Positions 45,479-56,150 of a DNA stretch of 64,000 nucleotides are shown in pieces. The position numbers and the translations under genes are program-made. The stretch comes from Flaccisagitta enflata (Eukaryota > Chaetognatha > Sagittoidea > Aphragmophora): the NCBI GenBank assembly GCA_965153355.1, contig OZ231127.1, forward strand, positions 15,500,001 to 15,564,000, read 5' to 3'. Position 1 is the first letter of the stretch; every line of letters begins with the position of its first letter. The notes beneath the pieces were generated by a model. That model saw only the letters and a list, made by a program, of their open reading frames with translations, had not been told where the DNA came from and did no database searches.

Positions 45479-46391
45479 ATATTTCTACCCGACGGGATTG
45501 CTTCGAGGAAAAATGGTGAAAAATAAGATTACTTTTTTCTTGACCACCGCCGTTCGTCGGTAAACGAGACAAAAGATAAAGGACAGGTATATGAATGACC
45601 TAATGCATGAATATCGGCAATTATCAGTCAAACATGGTGGTGTTGCCTAGTCTGTCGCTTTCACCGTTTGTTTTGGTTGTCATTGTTCGGCAGGATCAAT
45701 GATGTAGTCAGGTGTGTCAATATGCTAGACATTATTCCCTGAGAGTGTAACGTTAGGGCATCATGGGGTTACTCATTTAAATGCCTCCACCGTTTTTCTT
45801 TTTTCAAATTTCTGTCATCTTCCGTTTTTTCCAAAAGCCCTGTTTTGCCCCTAATTTGCATAACGCTGTGATCATGTTTTTGACTTTTCATCATTTGCCT
45901 TGTATAGTGGGGTATTCCAATTACATTATACTGCTGCTACGCTCTTTAAAGCTTTACAGAAAAGTGTCTGGGTTAATCATACCAAATTCGATGAAATAGT
46001 AAAATGGTCTTTTTTGTTCATAAATTTGTTTCTTGGCGAACAAGATTGCAGACATTGCATTAGATTTCAATCGCAAATAAAAAACGGTTGCCGATTGAAT
46101 TTTGGAAAAAAGAAAACGGCGATCGTTTTGAAATCAACAGCCCCATCTTGCGTCAGCGTTATGGTCTCAATTTCAGTCATAACCCGTATTTGACACACCT
46201 GAATGATGTAGACAACAAAACAAAGTGGACGATACCAGCAGGCCGACGTACCGACCAACCAACCGACCGACCGACGGACTTAGAATCACTCGGATAGCCG
46301 AACCCTCAACAATCTACAAACGGCCTATCAACATCTGTCTCTGCGTGTCCCTCACATTTAGTCTGTTGTCCGGTTTAATTGTTACTGCAGC
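45479..46391. other. Intergenic, no gene recognised
   Basis: AT-rich; a CGACCAACC..GACCGACGGAC block at 46240-46281 is a bare family A/B-like tetranucleotide tract without termini. Confidence 0.4.
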
Positions 46392-46495
<104 letters not shown>

Positions 46496-46677
46496 TTTTT
46501 TGTGGAACAAGTGAAGCTAAGAACGTCTTGAATGAACATCATGTTACCATCAGACGGACGGTCAGACGAACTGACGGGAAAAGACAGACATGGAGAGACA
46601 GACTGACAGACACAGATAAACAGACGGAAGGACAGATACTGACGGATAGACGAACAAATCGCGTGATCACGTGTTAA

Positions 46678-46749
<72 letters not shown>
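46678..46749 (+). repeat. (GTT)n microsatellite
   Basis: About 24 units, preceded by a GACAGAC-type tract (46555-46660). Confidence 0.95.
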
Positions 46750-46864
46750 CGACATCATTTAAACTGTCGCTGTCGTGGTTGTCCTTCTCATTGTTTCTTG
46801 TTATTGTTCTTGTTCGTTGTTTTCATTTTCGTTCTGACTGACATTGTCGTTGACGTTGTAACTG

Positions 46865-46871
46865 TCGTTTT

Positions 46872-46948
<77 letters not shown>

Positions 46949-47045
46949 GCTGTTGTTGTTGTCAATGACGTCGAATTCAATGTCACTGTCACGTAATTTT
47001 GTTATTGTTATCGTTGATGTTGATGTTGAGGTTGTTGAACAAAAA
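46865..47045 (+). repeat. Duplicated block 1 with internal (GTT)n
   Basis: TGTCGTTTTTTG, (GTT)n at 46873-46961, GTCAATGACGTCGAATTCAA, TGTCAC, GTAATTTTGTTATTGTTATC, GTTGATG, GTTGAGGTTGTTGAACAAA. Confidence 0.85.
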
Positions 47046-47297
47046 CCAGCATATATGGTTTGCAATAACATATTGTAACTTTAACATTAACTTTCTGCTC
47101 TTTTGAAAAAAAAAAACTGCTTTAACATAACTACATACGACGCCTTACATACACATCTATGACAAAATAATGGCCCAACGATTTTTTGATAACAAATCAA
47201 ATATGCAAGCGTGCATAATTTCATTCTAGAATGGTTTTTCATTTTAGCACAATTGTGTTTGGTTCGAAGGGATAAGACAAATTTAAAACAATCTGTG

Positions 47298-47310
47298 TTG
47301 ATGTCGTTTT

Positions 47311-47368
<58 letters not shown>

Positions 47369-47470
47369 CAATGACGTCGAATTCAATGTCACCTAATTTT
47401 GTTATTGTTATCGTTGATGCAAAATAAGAAAACATCAACATCAATTAGTAGTTGAGGTTGTTGAACAAAT
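47298..47470 (+). repeat. Duplicated block 2 with internal (GTT)n
   Basis: Same order as 46865-47045 but with a shorter GTT tract, one TGTCAC unit missing and a ~30-bp insertion (CAAAATAAGAAAACATCAAC) before GTTGAGGTTGTTGAACAAA. Confidence 0.85.
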
Positions 47471-47769
47471 TACTTTAAAAGGTCACTTTTCTTTCCCGTT
47501 GCTTTTCCATCTCCAGAAGAACCGTCTTTGAACAAAAACCAGTAACCAGTAATCAGTACCAGTAATAATCATCACTTCTATCCGGCGTCGTATCTTATGA
47601 GCAAAAAAAGAAAAATGCTTAGTTTGTCAATATGAATGTTAACGGTAGGTGATCAAGTACAAATAAAAAAACCGCACATGGTGCCTTTTTGTTCTTCTTT
47701 ATCAGGAAAATAAGTCGAAGTCTGTCTTCGACTTTTTGACATATTTGAGAGAAACATGGTTTGCATTTT

Positions 47770-48400
47770 CTTACGAGAAAGTTGGGCATCTCATCCGGCT
47801 GATTGAGGCCTCCAATGAAATTTACAGGGTAAGTAAATTCGATAATTCTCTTTCATCTGGCACCAAGCAGAATTCTCTACAACAAATATTTTTTGCGCTA
47901 TGATTTTTTAAAGATTTATTTACAAAAAATTCAAATTTGATTTTTTTCGATTTTTTATGATCGTGTGTAAGATCAATGAAGAAGTATCTATGTGTTTGTT
48001 TAATCATGCAAATACAAGAAAACATGTTTATGAGCACAGCTGCTCATCTGTGAGGGCGTTTTTGAGCGTTTTTCAACATTTCAGCTCATTTAGCTCACTT
48101 AGCTCAACCTTTTCTTTCTGATTTTAAATGGGATAAATGAATAAATATTTTCATACATTTTTAAGCAAACAAATACAAGAAAGCATGTCAGTGAGCAGAG
48201 CCGCCCATCTGTGAGGGTTATTTTAAGTACTTTTGCTCATTTAGCTCGCTCTTTTTCTCTGATCTTTGGTAGGATGAAAAAATAATGTTTTGATTTGAGC
48301 TTGTAAGAAAGCATGGCAGTGAGCAGAGCTGGTTGTCTGGTTGAATTATTTTGAATATTTCAGCTTAGTCCTATTTTTCTCTGATTTTCAGTCCAATCAA
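47770..48400 (+). repeat. Repeat D, copy 1, with internal ~150-bp tandem units
   Basis: CATCTCATCCGGCTGATTGA, GGCCTCCAATGAAATTTACA, ACCAAGCAGAATTCTC and TTTTTTAAAGATTTATTTAC are shared with 52265-53110. Three diverged units follow, each with AAATACAAGAAAACATG, TGAGCACAGCTGCTCATCTG and CAGCTCATTTAGCTCA. Confidence 0.85.
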
Positions 48401-48603
48401 TACATCCAATTCCTCTTGATTTGATCTAACAAACATTGCATTGACTGAAGACAAAAGCTTGGCAAAAAAGTGACCAATGCCTACGACTTTTTTCCTCACG
48501 CCGACAGCCGCCATTACAGGTACAGTTACATTCTATGATCAAGAAATTTACATTGTTGTTAAATAAAATTCATGAGATTTCGAAATTATATCAAATGTTC
48601 TAC
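48401..48603. other. Spacer, nothing recognised
   Basis: AT-rich unique-looking sequence. Confidence 0.3.
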
Positions 48604-48754
48604 AAACAAGGCCAAGTAGGCCAATAGGTGTGACATGTTGATCGTCGAACGAATGCGTTACCAACCAACCGACCGACCGACCGACCAACCGACCAACCGA
48701 CCACCCGACCAACGGACACAGCCAGTTATAGAGGTGCTTTGTCGCACCTAAAAA
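48604..48754 (+). mobile_element. Family B-like element with a divergent hairpin
   Basis: AACAAGGCCAAGTAGGCCAA start; 5' motif AGGTGTGAC at 48626-48634; a GACC/CAACC block; GGACACAGCCAGTTATAG; hairpin AGGTGCTTTGTCGCACCT (48732-48749) plus AAAAA. Both the 5' motif and the hairpin stem differ from other copies but match each other. Confidence 0.75.
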
Positions 48755-48813
48755 GTGCCAAGCAAAGGTCATAGAGGTGCTTTGTCGCACCTAAAAAGTG
48801 CCAAGCAAAGGTC
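48728..48813 (+). repeat. Perfect 43-bp tandem duplication of the element's 3' end
   Basis: ATAGAGGTGCTTTGTCGCAC..GTGCCAAGCAAAGGTC occurs twice without mismatch (48728-48770 and 48771-48813); it includes the hairpin, AAAAA and ~17 bp of flanking DNA. Confidence 0.92.
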
Positions 48814-49440
48814 ATAAACTTTTTTAAAGAAATGGTTATCCAGCAAAGTCAAAGATAACTAGAAAACATATCAAACCCGGGAAAAAACAGCCTTTCTGGA
48901 AGATGACAATTTGATATTCTGTTTTCAAATCAACACAACGTCTGATGTTTTGAAGAAAAAAAATTGTTCAACAGCTGAAATCAAATTTTTTTTGAATCTT
49001 TTTCCAAGACAAAGGCTCATGAATTTCCATATATTCTTTAAAGTTTTAACGATTAAGGAGTAGTAAGGAAAATTGTGATAAGTGGCAGTTATCCTATAGC
49101 GGTCAAACTCATGAGGCTCTGAAAACGTGGAGAAATACCCTCTACTATTACCATTTCCTAACAAAGAAATAACTACGAGCTAGCTAGAGATGACCGCTCC
49201 TGCCCAAAGTCTCCTGCCCATAATCTAGTGGTCAAGCCCATTGCAAGGCCAATAAGGAGGAGGAGGAGGAGCTCCGGCCAATTTGCAAGAGTAGGAATCG
49301 CGCAACTAGTTGCAGAGGATTTGTAGAATGGTAGGATTTGTAAGCCTCAAAATCTCTACTCGAGTTGAACCTCGAAGAGACGAAGAGCCAAAGAACTTTC
49401 GATCGATCGAAGATTTTCAGTCGAGGATTTTCTACTTTTA
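48814..49440. other. Intergenic, no gene recognised
   Basis: AT-rich; TCGATCGATCGA at 49400-49411 and (GGA)n at 49258-49271 are the only local oddities. Confidence 0.4.
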
Positions 49441-49875
49441 GGGAGGGAGGGAGGGAGGGTAGAAAGAAGAAGGGATTTGAATGAAAGAATGAATAGCAGA
49501 AACCTGGGTGAAATACTGTCTACAATTACCTTTTCGAGTTTGTCTCCTGAAAGAGTAGGTAGGATATTTGGGATGAATGAATAGAAAAGGTAGAAGTAGG
49601 TGTATTATAGTGGGGGGGCAAGATTGTTTAGAAAAAGAAACGTGTTATACAAAGACAGAAAGAAAGAAAGAAGAAGGGATTTCAATGAAAGAATGAATGG
49701 CAGAAACCTGGGTGAAATACTGTCTACAATTACCTTTTCGAGTTTGTCTCCTGAAAGAGTAGGTAGGATATTTGGGATGAATGAATAGAAAAGGTAGAAG
49801 TAGGTGTATTATAGTGGGAGCAAGATTGTTTAGAAAAAGAAACGTGTTATACAAAGACAGAAAGAAAGAAAGAAG
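49441..49875 (+). repeat. Near-identical 204-bp tandem duplication
   Basis: GAAGGGATTTGAATGAAAG (49469) and GAAGGGATTTCAATGAAAG (49673) begin two units that match almost base for base through AAACGTGTTATACAAAGACAG. Differences include one G/C change and a G-run length change. Confidence 0.93.
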
Positions 49876-50264
49876 AAAGAGAGAGTGAAAGAAAGAAGGG
49901 AAAGAACAAAGGGGATTATGAAACGCTCAAATCCACGGGAAATACCTTCTACATTTACGTTTTTTGTCTCATATTAAACAGAGATGGACCCAATTTTATA
50001 AAGAAGAAGAAGAAACGTGAAGAGAGAAGGTAGAAGCAGATTTTGGTAAGTAGAAATGGTCAATGTGACTGATGGTGCACATGGAGGGAGGAAGGGGGGT
50101 GGGGCGGTGGATGTATATGCGCGTAAAAGCGTTTGAGCCAATCATTTTAAGGGCGTACCTAAGTATTTGACGTCTCTTTGTTTCAAATGATTGGCCTATG
50201 CAACAAATGACGGAAGTATTTGTTGTATCTATTTGAGTATAATAGTCGGCAATTAAGGAGAGAG
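49876..50264. other. Intergenic, no gene recognised
   Basis: A weaker third echo of the 204-bp unit may extend to ~49990 (GGAAATACCTTCTAC). GAGGAAGGGGGGTGGGGCGG at 50086-50105 is G-rich. Confidence 0.35.
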
Positions 50265-50283
50265 AGAGAAAAAAAAAAAAAGG

Positions 50284-50318
<35 letters not shown>

Positions 50319-50340
50319 CAAGAGATGGAGAAAAAAAGAG
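50265..50340 (+). repeat. Interrupted (GA)n tract
   Basis: GAGAGAGA blocks separated by A runs. Confidence 0.85.
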
Positions 50341-50343
50341 AAG

Positions 50344-50690
50344 AAGGCCGTACACATAGCTACCCAGTTGCGCGCGGGTGGGCAGGGGTACCATTTGAGG
50401 TTATTACACTATCCTTGTAGGAACAGTGAGGTTAAAAAATGTACAAAAATCCAGAAAAAAACAAGAGTATGAAAGACCGATGGACGGACCAACGGACCGA
50501 CGGACGGACCAACGGACCGACGGACGGACCAACGGACCGACGGACGGACCAACGGACCGACAGACGGACAAACGGACCGACGGACGGACCAACGGACCGA
50601 CGGACGGACCAACGGACCGACAGACGGACAAACGGACCGACCAATGGACCGACGGATGGACCGACAAAGCATGGTGCACGGGACTAAAAA
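50344..50690 (+). mobile_element. Family A element with expanded 36-bp/20-bp block
   Basis: AAGGCCGTACACATAGCTAC, AGTTGCGCGCGGGTGGGCAG, then ~195 bp of GACGGACGGACCAACGGACC units (50471-50665) and CAAAGCATGGTGCACGGGAC plus TAAAAA. The regular GACGG/ACCAA expansion makes it the longest tetranucleotide block of any A copy here. Confidence 0.82.
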
Positions 50691-51064
50691 AATACGAGTG
50701 AAAAAAAAAGAGAAAAAAATTGCGATCGAAGATCGAACGAAAAAGGAATGGGTTTTACACATATGAGATTTTTATAGTCGGTCCAAAATATTAATTTTTT
50801 TTCTATAAAAAAAAAGAAAAAAAAAAATGGTTTGGAATTTATTATCTTTATTTTTAAATAAAAAATTTAAAAATTTAAGAAAAAAATACCTAAAATATTT
50901 TTTAATTTTTTTACACTCCTACCGATATCGATTTTCACGGATGAGTCTAAAAACTGGATCGAAAGGCGAAAAAACCTAAACGATGGTCATTCAAAGAAAA
51001 ACAAAATCAGTTTTATGGTGAGAACATTTTGGTGAAAAAAGACAGTTAGGTGAGAACAAAGGGT
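50691..51064. other. AT-rich spacer
   Basis: Very A/T-rich (50780-50925); no gene. Confidence 0.4.
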
Positions 51065-51196
51065 GTTGATTGGGCCGTCTAACGAGTGGTCGGTCCGTCC
51101 ATTTGTCCGTCTGTCACACTTAGTTTTTTTTTCATCGTTTCACTGCCCCTACCCACCCACCCACACGCGACTTCGGTTTATGTAGACGGCCTTGTT
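51065..51196 (-). mobile_element. Family A element, 3' truncated
   Basis: On +: GGTCGGTCCGTCCATTTGTC, TGTCACACTTAG, TTTCACTGCCCCTACCCACC, CACACGCGACTTCGGTTTAT, GTAGACGGCCTTGTTTT. The hairpin end is missing. Confidence 0.75.
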
Positions 51197-52000
51197 TTTT
51201 AGTCGCGGGCTAGCGACTCTATAAGAGGCTTTGTCCCTCCGTCGGTCCGTCGGTCCGTTGGTCTGTCCGCCCGTCCGTTGGTCCGTGAGCACGAGTTGAA
51301 AAGTGGAAAAACGTGTTTTTTTTTAGTCGGGGACTAGCAACTCTATAAGAGGCTTTGTCCGTACGTCGGTCCGTTGGTCCGTCGATCCGTCAATCTGTCC
51401 GCCCGTCCATTGGTACGTGAGCACGAGTTGAAGAGTGGGAAAACATGCATTTTTAATCAAAAACTAGCGACTCTATAAGAGGCTTTGTCTGTCCGTCCGT
51501 CGGTCCATCCGTTGGTTCGTCGGTCCGTCGGTATGTCCGCCCTCCGTTGGTCTGTGAACACGAGTTGAAAAGTGGAAAAACATGCATCTATAGTCGCGGA
51601 CTAGCGACTCTATAAGAGGCTTTGTCCGTTTGTCGGTCCGTCGGTCCGTTGGTCTGTCCGCCCGTCCGTTGGTCCGTGAACACGAGTTGAAAAGTGGAAA
51701 AACATGCATCTATGGTCGCGGACTAGCGACTCTATAAAAGGCTTTGTCCGTTTGTCGGTCCGTCGGTCCGTCGGTCTGTCCGCCCGTCCGTTGGTCCGTG
51801 AGCACAAGTTGAAAAGTGGAAAAACATGCATTTTTAGTCGCGGATTAGCGATTCTATAAGAGGCTTTGTCCGTCCGTTTGTCGGTCCGTCGGTCCGTCGG
51901 TCTGTCCGCCCGTCCGTTGGTCCGTGAACACGAGTTGAAAAGTGGAAAAACATGCATCTATGGTCGCGGACTAGCGACTCTATAAAAGGCTTTGTCCGTT
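51196..52000 (-). repeat. ~125-bp satellite made of family A 3' modules
   Basis: Seven units starting TTTTTAGTCGCGGGCTAGCG or TATGGTCGCGGACTAGCGAC near 51191, 51322, 51452, 51591, 51713, 51835 and 51959. Each has ACTCTATAAGAGGCTTTGTC, a GTCCGTCGGTCCG block and GAGCACGAGTTGAAAAGTGG. No unit carries the AACAAGGCCGG 5' end. Confidence 0.9.
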
Positions 52001-52250
52001 AAGGCTGGGATTTGGGCCTCAAGGCTAGGATTTGGGCCTTGAGACTGGGATTTGATGCTGAGGGACGGAGAAGAAGGAGAAGGAGAAGGAGAAGAAGGAG
52101 GAGGAGGAGAAAATTCCCCATATGTATGAAAGCATGGGTCATCGACCCCTTCGGGGCCGCTGCCCTGCTACCCCTTTAACTTCAAGTACAACCTACTTAG
52201 GCAGGGCACAGGTACCGCTGACCATCTAACGCTTTTGCGGCTATTATTTT
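52001..52250 (+). mobile_element. Family C element, right half
   Basis: GGCTGGGATTTGGGCCTCAA units, a GAAGGAGAAGGAG purine stretch, GAAAGCATGGGTCATCGACC, CCTTCGGGGCCGCTGCCC, GGTACCGCTGACCATCTAAC and GCTTTTGCGGCTATT. Its left side is fused directly to the preceding satellite. Confidence 0.82.
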
Positions 52251-53165
52251 CTTATGGGGAAGTTTCGAATCTCATCCGGCTGATTGGGGCCTCCAATGAA
52301 ATTGTCAGGGTAACTAAATTTGAAAATTCTCTTTCGTTTGGCGCCAAGCAGAATTATCTAGGACAAATATTTTTCGAGTTATGATGTAATAATTAGCCAA
52401 TGCATGGGTTGAGACAAAAATGAATGTCACAATACAATACTGCAAGGCCCCCCGATAGTCGAGTGAAGCACTCAGGGAGACCATCAAATAGTTAGATGTA
52501 TACAGGAAAAAGCCCGTCGATTTCAAATTGACAGCATTTCCCTTAAATGAGTTAAGATTAGTATAATTTGAACAAATATTCACTGATAAATCACTGGAAA
52601 TAACTTAATTTCTTTCAAATAAATGATTTGGACTATTTCACTAGTTCATGTAATTATATTTTCATTGATTCAAGTCCCTTTTCAGCCTCAGTGGTCATAC
52701 CCCTCGTGTTTCACTCCGAGTAATAAAATGCGTATTGACGACAATATGCAAATTAGCTTTTAAAATTGCCCCAAGATAAACGACGACTGTCTGTCCACAA
52801 TTACATGTATCCAGAATGCGGTATGACTGATGTACGACCGTGTAGAGCAGGAATGGCATGCGTGGATAGCGCCCCTCGTAGAGATTGCGAATGCCATGAA
52901 CAAGCGATTTTTTAAAGATTTATTTACGAAAAATTCAAATTGAATTTGTTTTGATTTCTTATAATTTTATGTAAAATCAATAAAGGAGTGTATCTATGTT
53001 TGTTTGAGCATGCAAATACAAGAAAACATGTTTATGAGCATAGCTGCTCATTTGTCAGGGTGTTTTTGAGTGTTCTAGCTCATTTAGCTCATTTAGCTCA
53101 GTGTTTTTCTTTTTTTCTGATTTTCAACGAGATAAATAAAAAAATGATTTGATTTCTGAGTATGC
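52251..53165 (+). repeat. Repeat D, copy 2, split by a ~533-bp insertion
   Basis: 52265-52385 matches 47778-47905 and 52916-53165 matches 47905-48160. The unshared segment 52386-52918 sits at TATGAT|TTTTTAAAG with GAT on both sides. Confidence 0.8.
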
Positions 53166-53655
53166 AAATACAAATAGTCGCAAAAGCGTTAGATGGTACC
53201 TGTGCCCTGCCTAAGTAGGTTGTGGTTAAGGTTGAGGGGGAGAGGCAGTGGCAAGTCAATGACCTATGCTTTCTATGGGGATTTTTTCAACCTTCTCCTT
53301 CTCCTCCTCCTTCTTCTTTTACATCCCGCCTCTGACTCAGATCCTAACCTCAAGGCCCAAATCCTAGCCTTGAGGCCCAAATCCCAGCCTTAACGCACAA
53401 ATCCCAGCCTTGAGGCCAAAATCCCAGCAGAGGTACAAATCCCTGTCTTGGGGATTCAAGGATGGGATTTGGGCCTCAGGCTGAGATTTGTGCGTTAAGG
53501 CTGGGATTTGGGCCTCAAGGCTAGGATTTGGGCTTGAGGTTAGGATCTGAGTCAGAGGGATGTAAAAGAAGAAGGAGGAGGAGAAGGAGAAGGTTGAAAA
53601 AATCCCATATGTGTGAAAGCATAGGTCATTGACTCCTTCGGGGCCACTGCCCTGC
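53166..53655. mobile_element. Family C palindromic element, ~490 bp
   Basis: Starts AATAGTCGCAAAAGCGTTAG. TCAATGACCTATGCTTTC..AAGGTTGAAAAA-type arms (53250-53440 and 53465-53640) are near-perfect inverted copies around TCCCTGTCTTGGGGA at about 53448-53462. Both arms carry the GGCCCAAATCCCAGCCTTGA minisatellite and a CTCCTTCTCC tract. Confidence 0.85.
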
Positions 53656-54989
53656 TGTTATTTTTGGCCCAACTCAGGGCAAAACTCCATATTCACCTAT
53701 GAGATTGGTGGCAAATGGTGCAGATTGTCTGCATTACTGCCAGCTGAGCTATTTGGTATGAAAATAAGTTCAAATCAGCTGAGCAAACCAAAATTGTATG
53801 AAAATAATGATCCCATAGTCTAGACAGGGCATATGCCCTTTAAAATTTTGCTTTGATGGTGGCACTTGCAAGCCAGCCACGACTATTGGTTTGAGAAAAA
53901 GGCCGCCCGGAATCCGTGCTGGAATTGTTGTGTCAAATTATCCATTTCATATAGTTAAACTTAATTCCATTTTAATAAATCATAAAAAGGGTACCATCTT
54001 TATTAATATTAGAAATACAATTCCAATATACTACATGTAAAGACAAAAACCCTAATTATATATCTAGTCTATGTGTGCAGAAAGATTTTTCTACAAATAC
54101 GTGATTGAATTATAAGTTTACATTTGTATATTACAATAATATGTAAATGTGTTTGTTGGACCAATAGTCAATCACTCTACTATTCTAGGAATGAATAACG
54201 ATGCCTAGAAACTTAGAAACCATTTTCCACTCCCTACAAAATGACCTCAGTAAGCAGAAACAGGCTATTGCGATGCTGTCACCACAATCGTGCATATTCC
54301 AGCATTACTGTGTGGTAAAGAATAGATTTGTCCTACAGAGCCCACTTTATGACTACAATATTCACCTATGAGATTGGTGGCAAATGAAAGCTCCCCATTG
54401 GGGGGGGGGGCCTCCCCCATATAAGGGCTAATTTGTCTTGGGAGGCCCGTATAAACATGTTGTGTTTTCTTGATGCCGTTTTGTTGCTGCCGTATCTTCC
54501 ATTACAACTGAATATTGTATTTTTGAGAATATAAAATCCTTTTTTAATTCTTGTTAGTTTGGAACATCATAATCAATGGTATATTTAGTTTTAGGTATAG
54601 ATGTACTAAATTAAGAAAATTAGGACAGGACTTCTTTTTATAATCGTATATGCTCTATTGAATATAGTAATGTTTTTTAATCACTTTCAAATGATTGAAT
54701 TTTCCGCGACTAAAAATGAGGCAATATAATACAATGGCTTGTACAATACAGTGCATCATCAGACGATTAAAAAGGCTGACCATTGCAATAAATTGGTCTA
54801 AATCATGTAATTTAAAAAAATCCATTATTTAAAAATTAGAAGTATTCAATGCCATAAATCGCACTTCAATCACTACATTCAAGCAATTACCCTGCCTAAC
54901 AAGTAGCGGCTAATCATGCATCATTTCGGTTGCATATTTAATAAGAATAACTCCTGACCAGCAACTGGACAATTAATGCAATAGAGGTC
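53656..54989. other. Intergenic with a dispersed 27-bp repeat; no gene
   Basis: ATTCACCTATGAGATTGGTG (plus GCAAATG) occurs at 53692 and 54360, and inverted at 61777. Just before it, GGCCCAACTCAGGGCAAAAC (53668) is the inverse of a motif at 61802. The rest is AT-rich. Confidence 0.5.
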
Positions 54990-55145
54990 CAAATACAAGC
55001 CTGGGAATGTTCACTTAGAATGTAAGAGGGGTGACTTTTGACCAAAAATGGCTGATCTGAGGCCTTAGAAGATTGATTTTATATCTGAGATTGCCAATTT
55101 TGGACCATAAAGAGATGATTTTAGGTTGTAACCCCCGTGTCCCAT
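54990..55145 (-). repeat. Decayed family-C-like copy
   Basis: GATTGATTTTATATCTGAGA-type units followed by GTGTCCCATAGGAC, the inverse of the start found at 3530 and 61990. Confidence 0.45.
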
Positions 55146-55162
55146 AGGACAAATGGACCTAT

Positions 55163-55164
<2 letters not shown>

Positions 55165-55229
<65 letters not shown>
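55165..55229 (+). repeat. (CT)n microsatellite
   Basis: 65 bp of pure CT. Confidence 0.95.
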
Positions 55230-55234
<5 letters not shown>

Positions 55235-55280
55235 TTTCCTCACATGTACAATGGCTATTAATTTGTGAGAATGACAAAGT

Positions 55281-55457
55281 AACAAGGCCGGATACACAGC
55301 CAATACCAGTTAAGGACAAGAGGGCAGGGGCGGAAATATGCGTTTTCACACTTTTTTGACTCATGGTCACGGACCAACAGACAGACCGACGGACCAATGG
55401 ACCTACCGACATACCGACCGACACGGCAGGGTGTAGTTGCGTGTCCACGACTAAAAA
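55281..55457 (+). mobile_element. Family A element
   Basis: AACAAGGCCGGATACACAGC, AGTTAAGGACAAGAGGGCAG, GTTTTCACACTTTTTTGACTC, a GACC/GACG block, GGCAGGGTGTAGTTGCGTGT and CCACGACTAAAAA. Confidence 0.87.
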
Positions 55458-55565
55458 GGTATGCAACCGAAACAAAAGTTGCAAAGATAGCGGTAAAGAC
55501 TGTATAGTCTATCAAGACCCTACCTAAATATTGTTTCTGACTTTTTAATGCAATGCTAACAGAAA

Positions 55566-55774
55566 TAACAAGGCCGGATACCCAGCTGCCCTAGTCGCGT
55601 GCGGGTGGGCAGGGGCTGTGATGAAATTTACCAATTAGATGGTTGGGCAGGAGCAGTAACCCCCAAACCACTTGTAAATGCCAAAAAAAAGTAGGCGTGA
55701 CCTAAACGTGACCGACGGACCGACCGACAGATGGACAGAGCGGGTTGTATAGTTGCGTGCACGCGACTAAAAAA
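55566..55774 (+). mobile_element. Family A element, possibly two fused 5' modules
   Basis: AACAAGGCCGGATACCCAGC, AGTCGCGTGCGGGTGGGCAG, then a second module GATGGTTGGGCAGGAGCAGT, a GACC/GACG block, GAGCGGGTTGTATAGTTGCG and hairpin AGTTGCGTGCACGCGACT plus A run. The double module suggests recombination between subtypes. Confidence 0.85.
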
Positions 55775-55837
55775 AAAAGAAAAAATAAGACCATAGAAAA
55801 TACAAAACAATTTTTCATTTAACTACATCCCCCTGTT

Positions 55838-56150
55838 GAAAACAATTAAACAAACATTACACAAAAACCAGCCATAGGAAATGGTTTAAATTTGATACAC
55901 AAATACCTCGTAACATATTCTACCACCGTGCCATGTTTCACACCCCTCTGCCGCTGAGAACCCCCTTTACCGATGAACAAACGGATGGACCAACTGACCG
56001 ACAAACCAACCAACCAACCAAACATCAACCAATAACCAACCAACTGAAAACGATAAAATAAACATTAGGCAAGAACTAGCTGCAGGAAATGGTTTAAATT
56101 TGGTACACAGACCCCATGTTCTACCACTGTTCAATTCCAAGTTTCGTATT
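55838..56150 (+). repeat. ~205-bp tandem repeat
   Basis: GGAAATGGTTTAAATTTG..TACACA occurs near 55877 and 56083, each preceded by AACATTA..CAA.AAC and followed by TTCTACCAC. A CCAACCAACCAA tract lies between. Confidence 0.7.

Noticed and set aside
50426-50701. Asp/Arg/Thr/Gly-rich and Arg/Ser/Val/Pro-rich frames in the GACGG block
   Set aside because: All six frames are open because the unit length and composition lack stops; this is the family A microsatellite.
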